A stretch of 64,000 nucleotides of DNA from positions 1 through 64,000 of the forward strand of contig QNGE01000407.1 in NCBI GenBank assembly GCA_008508345.1. Reading direction: 5' to 3'. Position numbers and translations under genes: made by a program. This DNA is from Paragonimus westermani (Eukaryota > Platyhelminthes > Trematoda > Plagiorchiida > Troglotrematidae). Below the pieces are notes generated by a model. The model was given only the letters and a program-made list of their open reading frames with translations, was not told the origin of the DNA and did not search any database. Shown here in pieces: positions 1 through 8,244 of this stretch (positions within the stretch are counted from its first letter, which is position 1; each line of letters begins with the position of its first letter).

Positions 1-1152
1 TAGAATTTTGGGGACGTCGAAGGTGATCTCACTACAAATCTCTATACCACTCCGAGAATCCACCCGCACATCGGTCTGGTATTCCAACGATCTTTAGGTT
101 CGAGTGGATTAATCTACTGTTTGTGAGGAAACTGAATCACTGTTTTTAAAGCAACATACACACTAGTGGTGCTGTCAGAAAAATGTTCCCACACGAATTT
201 TTCATCATTAGTTCAAGGGGGGTCCCCCTAGACATATTCGGAGAGGCTGCGAGCTATCTCGGCAGTGTCAAAGATGCAGGGTGGGAGGACGGTTTTCATC
301 TGTGATCCATCCGAAGTCAATCGACTCATAGACTAATGTGGGAGGCATATCAGCCGTCTTGCATCCTGAAGAGTGTCCCTGGTGCACCGCCGCAATTTAT
401 GTCGAGGTTTAATGAACAACAACATTTTTTATCGCAATAATCATTCCATTTAGACTACACAAGAATAACATCTACTTCTTAGCTTGAATGCCTCTACAGC
501 AACTTTTTGAGACAACGACCGCAGTCGAAAATGCTGCGGTTTGTCAGGACGACATTGTTACACTTGTTCCCAGAAAGTGTAATTAGTTTGATAAAGCACA
601 TGCTTTACTTGATAGACTGTGCTTACAATGTTGCTGTCAATCCTGACAACCTTTGTGAGAAACTTTGGTACGAGCCATGTGCTGGCTGAATGGTGGACAA
701 CTGTCTAACTGTGCAGTTGCTTCCGAAACCCTCGAAGTATCCTTGTCTGCTGAGGCAGATCCAGACCAACGCTATAGAACAGCAGGTGTGAACTCCAATT
801 TTGTAACTTGGACAACTCGCACCTGGTCTGTACCTGACCCTTTTGGTAGCACTGTCCGAGTTCGAGTCACAGGGACAGTAATGTGCAAGTAAATCAAAAT
901 ATGACATACCGTTCGATATCTACATCTAGAGACAGATGTTGTTCGTCTTCCTTACTACCGTACAAGGGAATCGAAAGCAACGAGGAAATGATTCAGTAAT
1001 CACTTTGTGGGTGAAAAATATCCACCACTGCCGGCCAGACAGCTTGCTGCAGAAGAGATGGTAGATGTGAACAAAAAATATGTGGAGTGCACTGATACTA
1101 GATGCTACTTTGAAGTGTTTTAGTCGAATTTGGTTAGACAAAACGATTTTTC
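1..1152. other. No supported gene
   Basis: I see no recognisable protein family or RNA here. The longest readable stretch is a 75-codon plus-strand frame at 665-892 rich in Ser, Thr and Val. It lacks a convincing start or splice context and is not called. The stretch ends where the inverted duplication begins at 1153. Confidence 0.5.
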
Positions 1153-2295
1153 AGTGAACAGAACTGTTTTCGATAAATTTCCCATCTTAGGCTGATGCAT
1201 CTATATATCAAAGTATGTGTAGGGGAAGTTATTGATCAGGAATAGTTTGGAGGCAGGGCGATTAGGCAAAACACAAACGTGGCGTCGTGGTTATGCTCAC
1301 ACGCGAGGTAAGTTTTAGAAGGTCAGTTTTAATCTGGTGAGTTGGGTGGACGGGATCAAATTGTCGTGTTGGCTGTGCATACTTGTTTGGTCAGAGTAAT
1401 CCCAAAGTGCAAACCAACTGTTTTTGATTAAGCAAACTCGGGTGGCGTAATCGGATTGTGACTGCCGTGGCTATAGACAGAATGTGCCACTTGATTTTTC
1501 GTGACGTGGTGGCGCGGTAAATGATGCGAAACACCCTCTCTCTATCGGTCACAGTCAACTAGGTGGGCCAGAATAGATGAGTTAATATTCACCTCTGTTC
1601 CGGAGCGAAGCCACGCTGGGAGTGTTCACAACTTATTTCAGATAAACCTCTAGGGGTGTGGCCAAAACATGCTGAACCACATGAACAGTGAAATGACTGG
1701 ATCAAAAATGGGGCACCATTATTAGGCATATTTTTCAGATTAAATGGACGGTCCGTTTTGAGTGGAGCTTTGTGACAACACGTGCAGCATAGTAGGTACT
1801 ACCGATCGCATCAATTTGTTGGCACGTCAGCAGGTTGGCTGTTGCGTCCCCTTAGAGTACCAATGTTATTTAAAACCTTATATCGACCGTGCTTATCGGG
1901 ACTTGCCTCATTCTTTCTCGCATGTTTATGGTAATAACTAATAAGGCCTTATTAGAAAGAATATCCCCTATCATGTTAAGCTGCAGTCCCATCTTACCTT
2001 CTCTACAAATTCCCTCTTGTTTTATTAGTTAATCAATGTACAAGGATCCGTTTGAAAGTAATTAGTGCACAGCTTTGGCAGTGTAGATGTTGCCCGCATC
2101 TGATTTTTCCGTATGTACACTTCGCTCTAACGTCCCATCTGACGTGCCTTTTAGTGTTGTATAACAGGCAGTTTCGCTGTTTTTCGTAGTGCTACCCACA
2201 GGCGACAGTCAGAAACAAAACGACACGCCCCGAACACGACGGACAAGAAGAGACTATCGGAACAGTGTGTACATGCTGTGTGAGAACTTTCACCA
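1153..2295 (+). repeat. Left arm of a ~1.14-kb inverted duplication
   Basis: Position i pairs with position 9397-i on the opposite strand. Every stretch compared by eye (for example 1193-1380, 1501-1560, 1921-1980 and 2155-2290) was identical to the reverse complement of the right arm, with no net insertion or deletion. The arm holds about 1 kb of non-coding flank (1153-2154) and then the first ~140 bases of a gypsy LTR. Beyond about 2296 the pairing continues only because both sides are LTR sequence, and differences appear. Outside 1153 only a weak, gapped similarity continues. Confidence 0.9.
1362..1500 (+). repeat. Repeat segment X, copy 1 (possible terminal inverted repeat)
   Basis: A segment starting TGTCGTGTTG recurs at 2509-2648 in the same orientation, with roughly ten differences over 140 bases, and at 7897-8035 in reverse orientation. 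The 2509 and 7897 copies face each other on either side of the gypsy insertion, as terminal inverted repeats of an older element would. This copy lies in the duplicated left arm. No transposase or target duplication was found, so the class is unknown. Confidence 0.6.
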
Positions 2296-2510
2296 AGACG
2301 AATGACCACGTACTGTCACCCAATGTATGTGAGTGCATGTATGTCGTGCAAATGAGCGTACGCGTTTGTGGTTTATTTGTTGACATTACCTATACGGAAG
2401 TTTGCGCAATAAACCAACTTGCTGGCCGAGCGTCTTTTGCGGACACAACAACTGGTGCTGTGACCAGGATGCGAGGATGAAGATTCCCTGGCCACAGCCG
2501 TTCGAAGATG
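2155..2510 (+). mobile_element. Truncated Ty3/gypsy copy: LTR, leader and gag start
   Basis: The LTR spans 2155-2450 (296 bases) and has TGTTG...CAACA ends, the usual short inverted termini. It is followed by a primer-binding-like TGGTGCTGTGACC and by the first codons of gag (ATG at 2474, encoding MKIPWPQPFED). Homology stops abruptly at 2510 where repeat X begins. The first half of the LTR matches the 5' LTR of the element at 2732-7242. From about 2296 it is instead nearly identical to the 5' end of the element at 39351. The LTR carries AATAAA near its end. A 71-codon frame (2265-2480) runs through the LTR and stops on a TGA that overlaps the gag ATG. Confidence 0.85.
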
Positions 2511-2648
2511 TCGTGTTGTCTGTGCATACTTGTTTGGTCAGAGTAATCCCAAAGTGCGAACCAACTGTTTTTCATTAAGCAAACCCGGTGGCGTAATCGG
2601 ATTGTGACCGCCTTGGCTATAGGCAGAATGCGCTACTCGATCTCTTGT
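2509..2648 (+). repeat. Repeat segment X, copy 2
   Basis: This is a diverged copy of 1362-1500, in the same orientation. It follows the truncated gag fragment directly, sharing TG at the junction, and leads into unassigned sequence (2649-2731) before the 3' LTR of the main element. With the copy at 7897-8035 it forms an inverted pair around the gypsy insertion. Removing the gypsy element and one CTAA would leave an element of about 1.0 kb. Confidence 0.55.
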
Positions 2649-2731
2649 TTTAAGCGGGGCGCATATGAACATCGTGTACACTTCGAAAACAGGAACTGAG
2701 GCCTGAGGGTCTTTTCTGGACGTAGAACTAA

Positions 2732-3018
2732 TGTTGTGTCCGCGAAAGACGCTTGGCCAACAAGTTTGTTTATTGCGCAAAGTTCCGTATAGGTCATGTC
2801 AAAAACTAAACCACAAACGCGTGCACTCATTGGCACGACATACATGCACTCACATACATTGGGTGACAGTACGTGGTCATTTGTCACACAGCATGTACAC
2901 ACTATTTCGATAGTCTCTTCTTGTTCGGGGCTTGTCCTGTTGTTCCTGAATGTCGCCTGTGGGTAACACTACTTGTGAGTAGCACACTACTCACAACGAA
3001 ACTGCCTGTCATACAACA
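2732..3018 (-). repeat. 3' LTR of gypsy copy 1 (subtype B)
   Basis: This is a 287-base LTR with TGTTG...CAACA ends. It carries the subtype-B upstream part, which includes a perfect 8-bp stem with a 4-base loop at 2976-2995, and a shortened middle lacking a block present in the 5' LTR. AATAAA is present near the 3' end of the sense strand. The gag-pol frame stops 32 bases inside this LTR. Confidence 0.92.
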
Positions 3019-6000
3019 CTCCTACCCCGTCTGAGGTTCCTTGGTTCCTTTGCATCTGTCGACGAATCCTCTCCGATCGACGCGGTGTTTCCTCCAGGAT
3101 GACTGATATTCTGGTTCGCTGCGCCGGCATCTCGTGCCACGTTGTTAACTCACCGGCGAGCACCCGTTTTGTCTCGCCATCCTTCTTGATCGTGTATACT
3201 GGGCCCCGTCTGGATATTACCAAATATGGACCTTTCCATTTAGGCAAAAGTTTTCTTGATTCTGGCCCGTTGGCACCCGTGTTCCGATGGTCTCGATATT
3301 TCACCCGTTCTCCTAGGTTGAACATTCTAGTCTTGCCAAACCGTTGCCTTGCGGATTGCTCCTTTGTGCGTGCCTGCGATGCTTTCAGATTTCGTTTGGC
3401 TCTTTCTCTTTCGGCAACCAATTCTTTAGTGGAATCAATGCACTCTGGCCATACCCCAATGTCCTGATCCACCGGAAGTCGAGGGGTTCTACCGTACATC
3501 AATTGAAATGGAGATTTCTTCGTGCTCGCCTGCACAGACGCCCGGTAGGCCAATAACACCAGTGGCAACGCAGACTCCCAGTCTCCTCCTTTGGCTGATA
3601 ACCATTCTTTGACCGTTCGGTTGTTACGCTCAGTTAGGCCATTCGTTTGTGGGTGATACGGCGTCGTTCGGATGCGCTTGATTCCCAGTTGTTGCATGCG
3701 TGTTCGAAACTCATCGCTTTCGAAGCATGGTCCCTGATCCGTCAAGATCGCCTTTGGTACACCGTGGTTTGCTACAATGTGCTTCATCACCATATCTCCC
3801 ACCGTAGATGCTTTCTGATCCGGAACGCCAGTCGCTTCGATCCAACGGGTAAAGTGTTCCGTCATGACCAGAACGTACTGGTTACCGCGGGCGCTCAGTG
3901 GAAATGGGCCCATAAGATCCATAGACCAGAGTTCACCGATTTCGGAGACTGGTATTGGCTGTAAGGGCTGTTGGGCTCCCCGATTGTCGCTTTTCAGTAA
4001 CTGACACTGTTGGCATGCAAGCACGTAAGTTGTCACATCCTCTTTCATTTTCGGCCAATATGCTCTTTGTTGCAACAGATCGTACGTCCTAGTGCATCCG
4101 GTGTGTGCCATTTCATGGCAGTCTGCCACCACTTTCCTCCTCAGTTGTCTCGGGATGACTACCACGCACGGGTGCCCAACGCCACGCTGCCATGTCAATA
4201 CGCCTGCACTGTTTAAGCCAACTCTTTTCCATTGGGATGCGATTATTTTCAGCTCCTCATCCTTAGTATTTGTGGGGATTCTCACGCCTCTTGCCAGAGC
4301 TTCAATCACTTTCCGGAGGACCTTATCTTGACGTTGTAGGCGTACTAGCGTTTGTGGGTCCTGCTCCATTATTAAGCCGTTGACTCCAACGGTCACTTTG
4401 GGGAGTTCGTCGTCTACTTGTGGTCGAGAAAGAAAATCCGCGACGCAATTGCTCAAACCAGGCACATGGTTGATCGTGAAGTCATATTCCTGTAAACGTA
4501 ATGCCCATCGGGCTAATTTGCCTCTCGGGTCCCTCGCAGTCATGATCCATTCCAGGGGTTTGTGATCCGTCTCCACGTGGAACTGTTGACCCAACAGGTA
4601 TGGCCTCCACTTGTCCAGTGCCCAGACGATTGCCAAACATTCCTTTTCAATAGTCGAATATTTCTGCTCCGTTGGAGTCAGGACTCTGCTGGCATACTCG
4701 ATTACTCCTTCCTTTTGCTTGAGTACTGCCCCAATGCCACGGTCACTGGCATCTGTTGCTACGATGAACGTTTCTTTTGTGTTCGGTAGTTTCAACGTCA
4801 GTTGTTGCTCGTTCATCGCTTGTTGCACTCGCTTGAACGCCCTCTGGGCATCGTCGGTCCATTCAAATTTCTTGTCTTTTCGAAGGAGTTCGTACAATGG
4901 CGATGCAATGGAGTGAAAATTTTTCACGAACCGACTGTAGTACCCCGCTTGACCCAAAAATTGTCTCAGGGTTCGTTTGGAATTCGGAGCCACGGCCTCT
5001 CTAATTGTCAGTATTTTCTCCGGCAGAGGCTTGATTTCACCTTGACCCACCTTGTGTCCCAGTAACACCACCGATGATCGTCCGAGCTGTGACTTATCAG
5101 CATTGATCCGCAGTCCTGAGTTCTTAATGCGATTCAAGACAGCATCTATATGGGCAGCATGTTCCGATTCCGTGTTGCTGTATATTACGATATCATCTCC
5201 GTATACCGCCACATTATCCAGTCGTTTTACCAGCTGAACCATCAGGCGCCGAAATGTGAACGGTGCCCCGGATAGGCCAAACGGCATGCGCTTGAACTGA
5301 TACTGTTTTTCGCCTACCGTGAATGCGGTCTTCTCACGATCTGTGGGTTTAATTGGTACTTGCCAGTATCCGGAGCGTAAGTCCAAAACTGTGAACAATT
5401 TCGCCTGCTGTAGCTTGTCAAAAATATCAGCGACGGACGGTATTGGTACGACTGTATTCTGTGTTACCTCATTCAGCCGTCTAAAATCCACACAAAAGCG
5501 GTACTTCCCGTTGGACTTCTTCACCAGGAGAACAGGCGAGTTGTACGGACTGTTGGCTTCTTCGATAACATCCTCGCTCAGCATGTTCTGTATTTGTCTC
5601 CTCAATTCCTCCTCAAGATGAACCGGTATCCTGCGGGGCCCGTGAGGTCGAAATGTTCCGGTTGTTGGTATTTCATGGGCAATCCAGTTGCAAAATCCGT
5701 ACGGATCATCGTCAGTCGTAAATACTTCCGCGTATTTCTCGACCGTGGACTGGAGCAGGGGGGCTGTGCAACTGGGGGTTTTAACCTTGCGTACTTGGTT
5801 GACGCTATCCTTTCGCTGTCCTATGAGCGTCAGGGAGCCATACTTGGTTGACAACTTCTTGAGCTTCAAGTCAATCACGGCATCTGTTGCAGCGAGGAAA
5901 TCGGCTCCGAGTATCGTTTGCCTGGTTTCTGGGGACACAATGAAACGGTGCTTTACGATATGGCCGCCGATACGTACCCCACATTCTTTCACACCGTCAA

Positions 6001-6922
6001 CCAGTAGACTATGACCTCCAACCGTCTTGATCATCATGGATGTCGGTTCTAGGTTTTGCTTTTCGGCACGAGCAATCAACGAAATAGCTGCCCCTGTATC
6101 GACTAAACACTGTTCTACCTCTCCATCAACTTCAACCCTTGTATGTACGGCCCCCTTCTCAATCGCTCCCATTACTAGTCGACCCGCCCAACAAAAAGAA
6201 CAATCACGAAACACTTTATTTTTAGACCTCTGAGACCGCCGGATTGGGCAATCCTTCTTCCAATGTCCTTTTTTTCCACAGATGAAGCAGCCTCCTGGTT
6301 GATCGTTCTTCCGTGCTGCTGTTTTCAGGGCAGCTACATCCGCTGCGAGTTGCTCCATTGCCTTCTGCATTACCTCCAATGTCTTCTTGTCCGTATTGCT
6401 GTTTGAATCCACTGAGGCCACGGACATTACTGCCAACTCCCGTGTCACCTTCGCCAGATCGTCAAGGTCCATCGGCCGGGCGACATGGGCAATACGGACT
6501 TGGTCGCGAACCGCCATCGGGAGACCTTCAATAAACTGTTCCGTTAACAACTGTCGTCGTGATTCTTGATCCAATCCTGGCAGAGCCCTGTCCAGCAAAC
6601 CTTGCAGAGTGGCGGCAAACACGGACGGGTCCGCTCCTTGTCCAAGCCTGGCCGCCTTGAACCGCCGCATGGCCTCCTGGCGGTCGGCCGGGCTGTCAAA
6701 CGCAGCCACCAGCGTCTCCTTCGCAGCGGCCCACTCCATCTTCGCAGGGCCTCTTCGCGCTGCGTCCAGCACCGCCTTCGCCCTGCCCTTCACCAGCGTC
6801 CGCAGGGCAGCCAGCTTCCCACGGTCGGTCTTGACTCCGACCACTTCGGCCACGTCCTCCAAGTCCTCCAGGAACGTCCGGACGTCTCCATCTTCGAACG
6901 GCTGTGGCCAGGGAATCTTCAT
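2987..6922 (-). CDS. Gag-Pol polyprotein, Ty3/gypsy retrotransposon
   Basis: One uninterrupted frame of 1311 codons encodes all the retrotransposition enzymes. I start it at the ATG at 6922, which gives the N-terminus MKIPWPQPFEDGDV. The frame is open upstream to an ATG at 7132 inside the LTR, which would add 70 residues. From the Met at 6922: a capsid-like region; a CCHC zinc knuckle (residues 212-225, C-X2-C-X4-H-X4-C); an aspartic protease with DTGA at 275; reverse transcriptase with catalytic YGDD at 574-577; RNase H with Asp 724 in ATDASDRG; an integrase with a zinc-binding region ending at Cys 970/973; a DD35E core at Asp 1002, Asp 1062 and Glu 1098; and a GPY motif near 1231. No internal stop or frameshift was seen, so this copy could still make protein. 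Gag and Pol share one frame, so no frameshift signal is needed. Confidence 0.95.
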   Translation of the reverse strand: MKIPWPQPFEDGDVRTFLEDLEDVAEVVGVKTDRGKLAALRTLVKGRAKAVLDAARRGPAKMEWAAAKETLVAAFDSPADRQEAMRRFKAARLGQGADPSVFAATLQGLLDRALPGLDQESRRQLLTEQFIEGLPMAVRDQVRIAHVARPMDLDDLAKVTRELAVMSVASVDSNSNTDKKTLEVMQKAMEQLAADVAALKTAARKNDQPGGCFICGKKGHWKKDCPIRRSQRSKNKVFRDCSFCWAGRLVMGAIEKGAVHTRVEVDGEVEQCLVDTGAAISLIARAEKQNLEPTSMMIKTVGGHSLLVDGVKECGVRIGGHIVKHRFIVSPETRQTILGADFLAATDAVIDLKLKKLSTKYGSLTLIGQRKDSVNQVRKVKTPSCTAPLLQSTVEKYAEVFTTDDDPYGFCNWIAHEIPTTGTFRPHGPRRIPVHLEEELRRQIQNMLSEDVIEEANSPYNSPVLLVKKSNGKYRFCVDFRRLNEVTQNTVVPIPSVADIFDKLQQAKLFTVLDLRSGYWQVPIKPTDREKTAFTVGEKQYQFKRMPFGLSGAPFTFRRLMVQLVKRLDNVAVYGDDIVIYSNTESEHAAHIDAVLNRIKNSGLRINADKSQLGRSSVVLLGHKVGQGEIKPLPEKILTIREAVAPNSKRTLRQFLGQAGYYSRFVKNFHSIASPLYELLRKDKKFEWTDDAQRAFKRVQQAMNEQQLTLKLPNTKETFIVATDASDRGIGAVLKQKEGVIEYASRVLTPTEQKYSTIEKECLAIVWALDKWRPYLLGQQFHVETDHKPLEWIMTARDPRGKLARWALRLQEYDFTINHVPGLSNCVADFLSRPQVDDELPKVTVGVNGLIMEQDPQTLVRLQRQDKVLRKVIEALARGVRIPTNTKDEELKIIASQWKRVGLNSAGVLTWQRGVGHPCVVVIPRQLRRKVVADCHEMAHTGCTRTYDLLQQRAYWPKMKEDVTTYVLACQQCQLLKSDNRGAQQPLQPIPVSEIGELWSMDLMGPFPLSARGNQYVLVMTEHFTRWIEATGVPDQKASTVGDMVMKHIVANHGVPKAILTDQGPCFESDEFRTRMQQLGIKRIRTTPYHPQTNGLTERNNRTVKEWLSAKGGDWESALPLVLLAYRASVQASTKKSPFQLMYGRTPRLPVDQDIGVWPECIDSTKELVAERERAKRNLKASQARTKEQSARQRFGKTRMFNLGERVKYRDHRNTGANGPESRKLLPKWKGPYLVISRRGPVYTIKKDGETKRVLAGELTTWHEMPAQRTRISVILEETPRRSERIRRQMQRNQGTSDGVGVLYDRQFRCE
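3019..3028 (-). promoter_or_regulatory. Polypurine tract of gypsy copy 1
   Basis: The sense strand reads GGGGTAGGAG immediately before the 3' LTR, the expected position for the plus-strand primer. It is interrupted by one T. The equivalent tract in copy 2 (41171-41180) is pure purine. Confidence 0.7.
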
Positions 6923-6926
6923 CCTC

Positions 6927-6944
6927 ACGTTCGTCACGGCACCA
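6927..6944 (-). promoter_or_regulatory. Primer-binding site of gypsy copy 1
   Basis: Two bases after the 5' LTR the sense strand reads TGGTGCCGTGACGAACGT. It begins with TGG, the complement of a tRNA CCA end, as in tRNA-primed LTR elements. I cannot name the tRNA from the window. The fragment at 2451 and copy 2 have a variant (TGGTGCTGTGACC) with a two-base length difference downstream. Confidence 0.75.
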
Positions 6945-6946
6945 GT

Positions 6947-7242
6947 TGTTTTGTCCGCAAAAGACGCTTGGCCAGCAAGTTGGTTTATTGCGCAAACTTC
7001 CGTACAGGTCATGTCAAAAACTAAACCACAAACGCGTACACTCATTTGCACGACAGACATGCACTCACATACATTGGGTGACAGTACGTTGTCATTCGCC
7101 TTGGTGAAAGTTCTCACACAGCATGTACACACTGTTCCGATAGTCTCTTCTTGTCCGTCGTGTTCGGGGCGTGTCGTTTTGTTTCTGACTGTCGCCTGTG
7201 GGTAGCACTACGAAAAACAGCGAAACTGCCTGTTATACAACA
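6947..7242 (-). repeat. 5' LTR of gypsy copy 1 (subtype A)
   Basis: This is a 296-base LTR with TGTTG...CAACA ends, pairing exactly in position with 2155-2450 in the opposite orientation. Its upstream third is subtype A, lacking the hairpin found in the other LTRs. The half nearest the right flank (7102-7242) is identical to the LTR in the left arm. The other half differs at roughly ten positions. Confidence 0.93.
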
Positions 7243-8244
7243 CTAAAAGGCACGTCAGATGGGACGTTAGAGCGAAGTGTACATACGGAAAAATCAGATG
7301 CGGGCAACATCTACACTGCCAAAGCTGTGCACTAATTACTTTCAAACGGATCCTTGTACATTGATTAACTAATAAAACAAGAGGGAATTTGTAGAGAAGG
7401 TAAGATGGGACTGCAGCTTAACATGATAGGGGATATTCTTTCTAATAAGGCCTTATTAGTTATTACCATAAACATGCGAGAAAGAATGAGGCAAGTCCCG
7501 ATAAGCACGGTCGATATAAGGTTTTAAATAACATTGGTACTCTAAGGGGACGCAACAGCCAACCTGCTGACGTGCCAACAAATTGATGCGATCGGTAGTA
7601 CCTACTATGCTGCACGTGTTGTCACAAAGCTCCACTCAAAACGGACCGTCCATTTAATCTGAAAAATATGCCTAATAATGGTGCCCCATTTTTGATCCAG
7701 TCATTTCACTGTTCATGTGGTTCAGCATGTTTTGGCCACACCCCTAGAGGTTTATCTGAAATAAGTTGTGAACACTCCCAGCGTGGCTTCGCTCCGGAAC
7801 AGAGGTGAATATTAACTCATCTATTCTGGCCCACCTAGTTGACTGTGACCGATAGAGAGAGGGTGTTTCGCATCATTTACCGCGCCACCACGTCACGAAA
7901 AATCAAGTGGCACATTCTGTCTATAGCCACGGCAGTCACAATCCGATTACGCCACCCGAGTTTGCTTAATCAAAAACAGTTGGTTTGCACTTTGGGATTA
8001 CTCTGACCAAACAAGTATGCACAGCCAACACGACAATTTGATCCCGTCCACCCAACTCACCAGATTAAAACTGACCTTCTAAAACTTACCTCGCGTGTGA
8101 GCATAACCACGACGCCACGTTTGTGTTTTGCCTAATCGCCCTGCCTCCAAACTATTCCTGATCAATAACTTCCCCTACACATACTTTGATATATAGATGC
8201 ATCAGCCTAAGATGGGAAATTTATCGAAAACAGTTCTGTTCACT
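7102..8244 (-). repeat. Right arm of the ~1.14-kb inverted duplication
   Basis: This is the reverse complement of 1153-2295 with no difference seen in any stretch compared. It contains the outer half of the 5' LTR and about 1 kb of flank (7243-8244). The flank has no recognisable coding sequence and includes the reversed copy of repeat X at 7897-8035. Confidence 0.9.
7897..8035 (-). repeat. Repeat segment X, copy 3 (reverse orientation)
   Basis: This is the exact mirror of 1362-1500 and is inverted relative to 2509-2648. It is the candidate outer terminal inverted repeat of an older ~1-kb element into which the gypsy element inserted at CTAA. Confidence 0.55.

Larger units (their letters stand above)
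2732..7242 (-). mobile_element. Complete Ty3/gypsy LTR retrotransposon (copy 1)
   Basis: The element is about 4.5 kb on the minus strand. In order it has a 5' LTR (7242-6947), primer-binding site, one gag-pol frame, a polypurine tract and a 3' LTR (3018-2732). It is flanked by a perfect 4-base target duplication, CTAA, at 2728-2731 and 7243-7246, as expected for Ty3/gypsy integrases. Domain order protease, reverse transcriptase, RNase H, integrase identifies Ty3/gypsy (Metaviridae) rather than Copia. There is no env gene and no obvious chromodomain. The two LTRs differ strongly in their first ~130 bases, which is not expected from one integration event. Confidence 0.95.

Noticed and set aside
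665..892. Possible host exon with 75 codons
   Set aside because: It has no ATG at its 5' limit, no clear acceptor and no recognised domain.
3099..7205. Plus-strand frames of 60-198 codons across the gypsy element
   Set aside because: They are antisense shadows of the gag-pol frame. Their products have no family resemblance, while the minus strand explains the whole stretch.
2732..7242. Endogenous retrovirus with envelope gene
   Set aside because: No frame remains between integrase and the 3' LTR; the polyprotein stop lies inside the LTR.
1153..8244. The inverted arms as terminal inverted repeats of one giant transposon
   Set aside because: The arms include half of an LTR and end inside it, and the gypsy element has its own target duplication, so the arms are a secondary duplication and not transposon termini.
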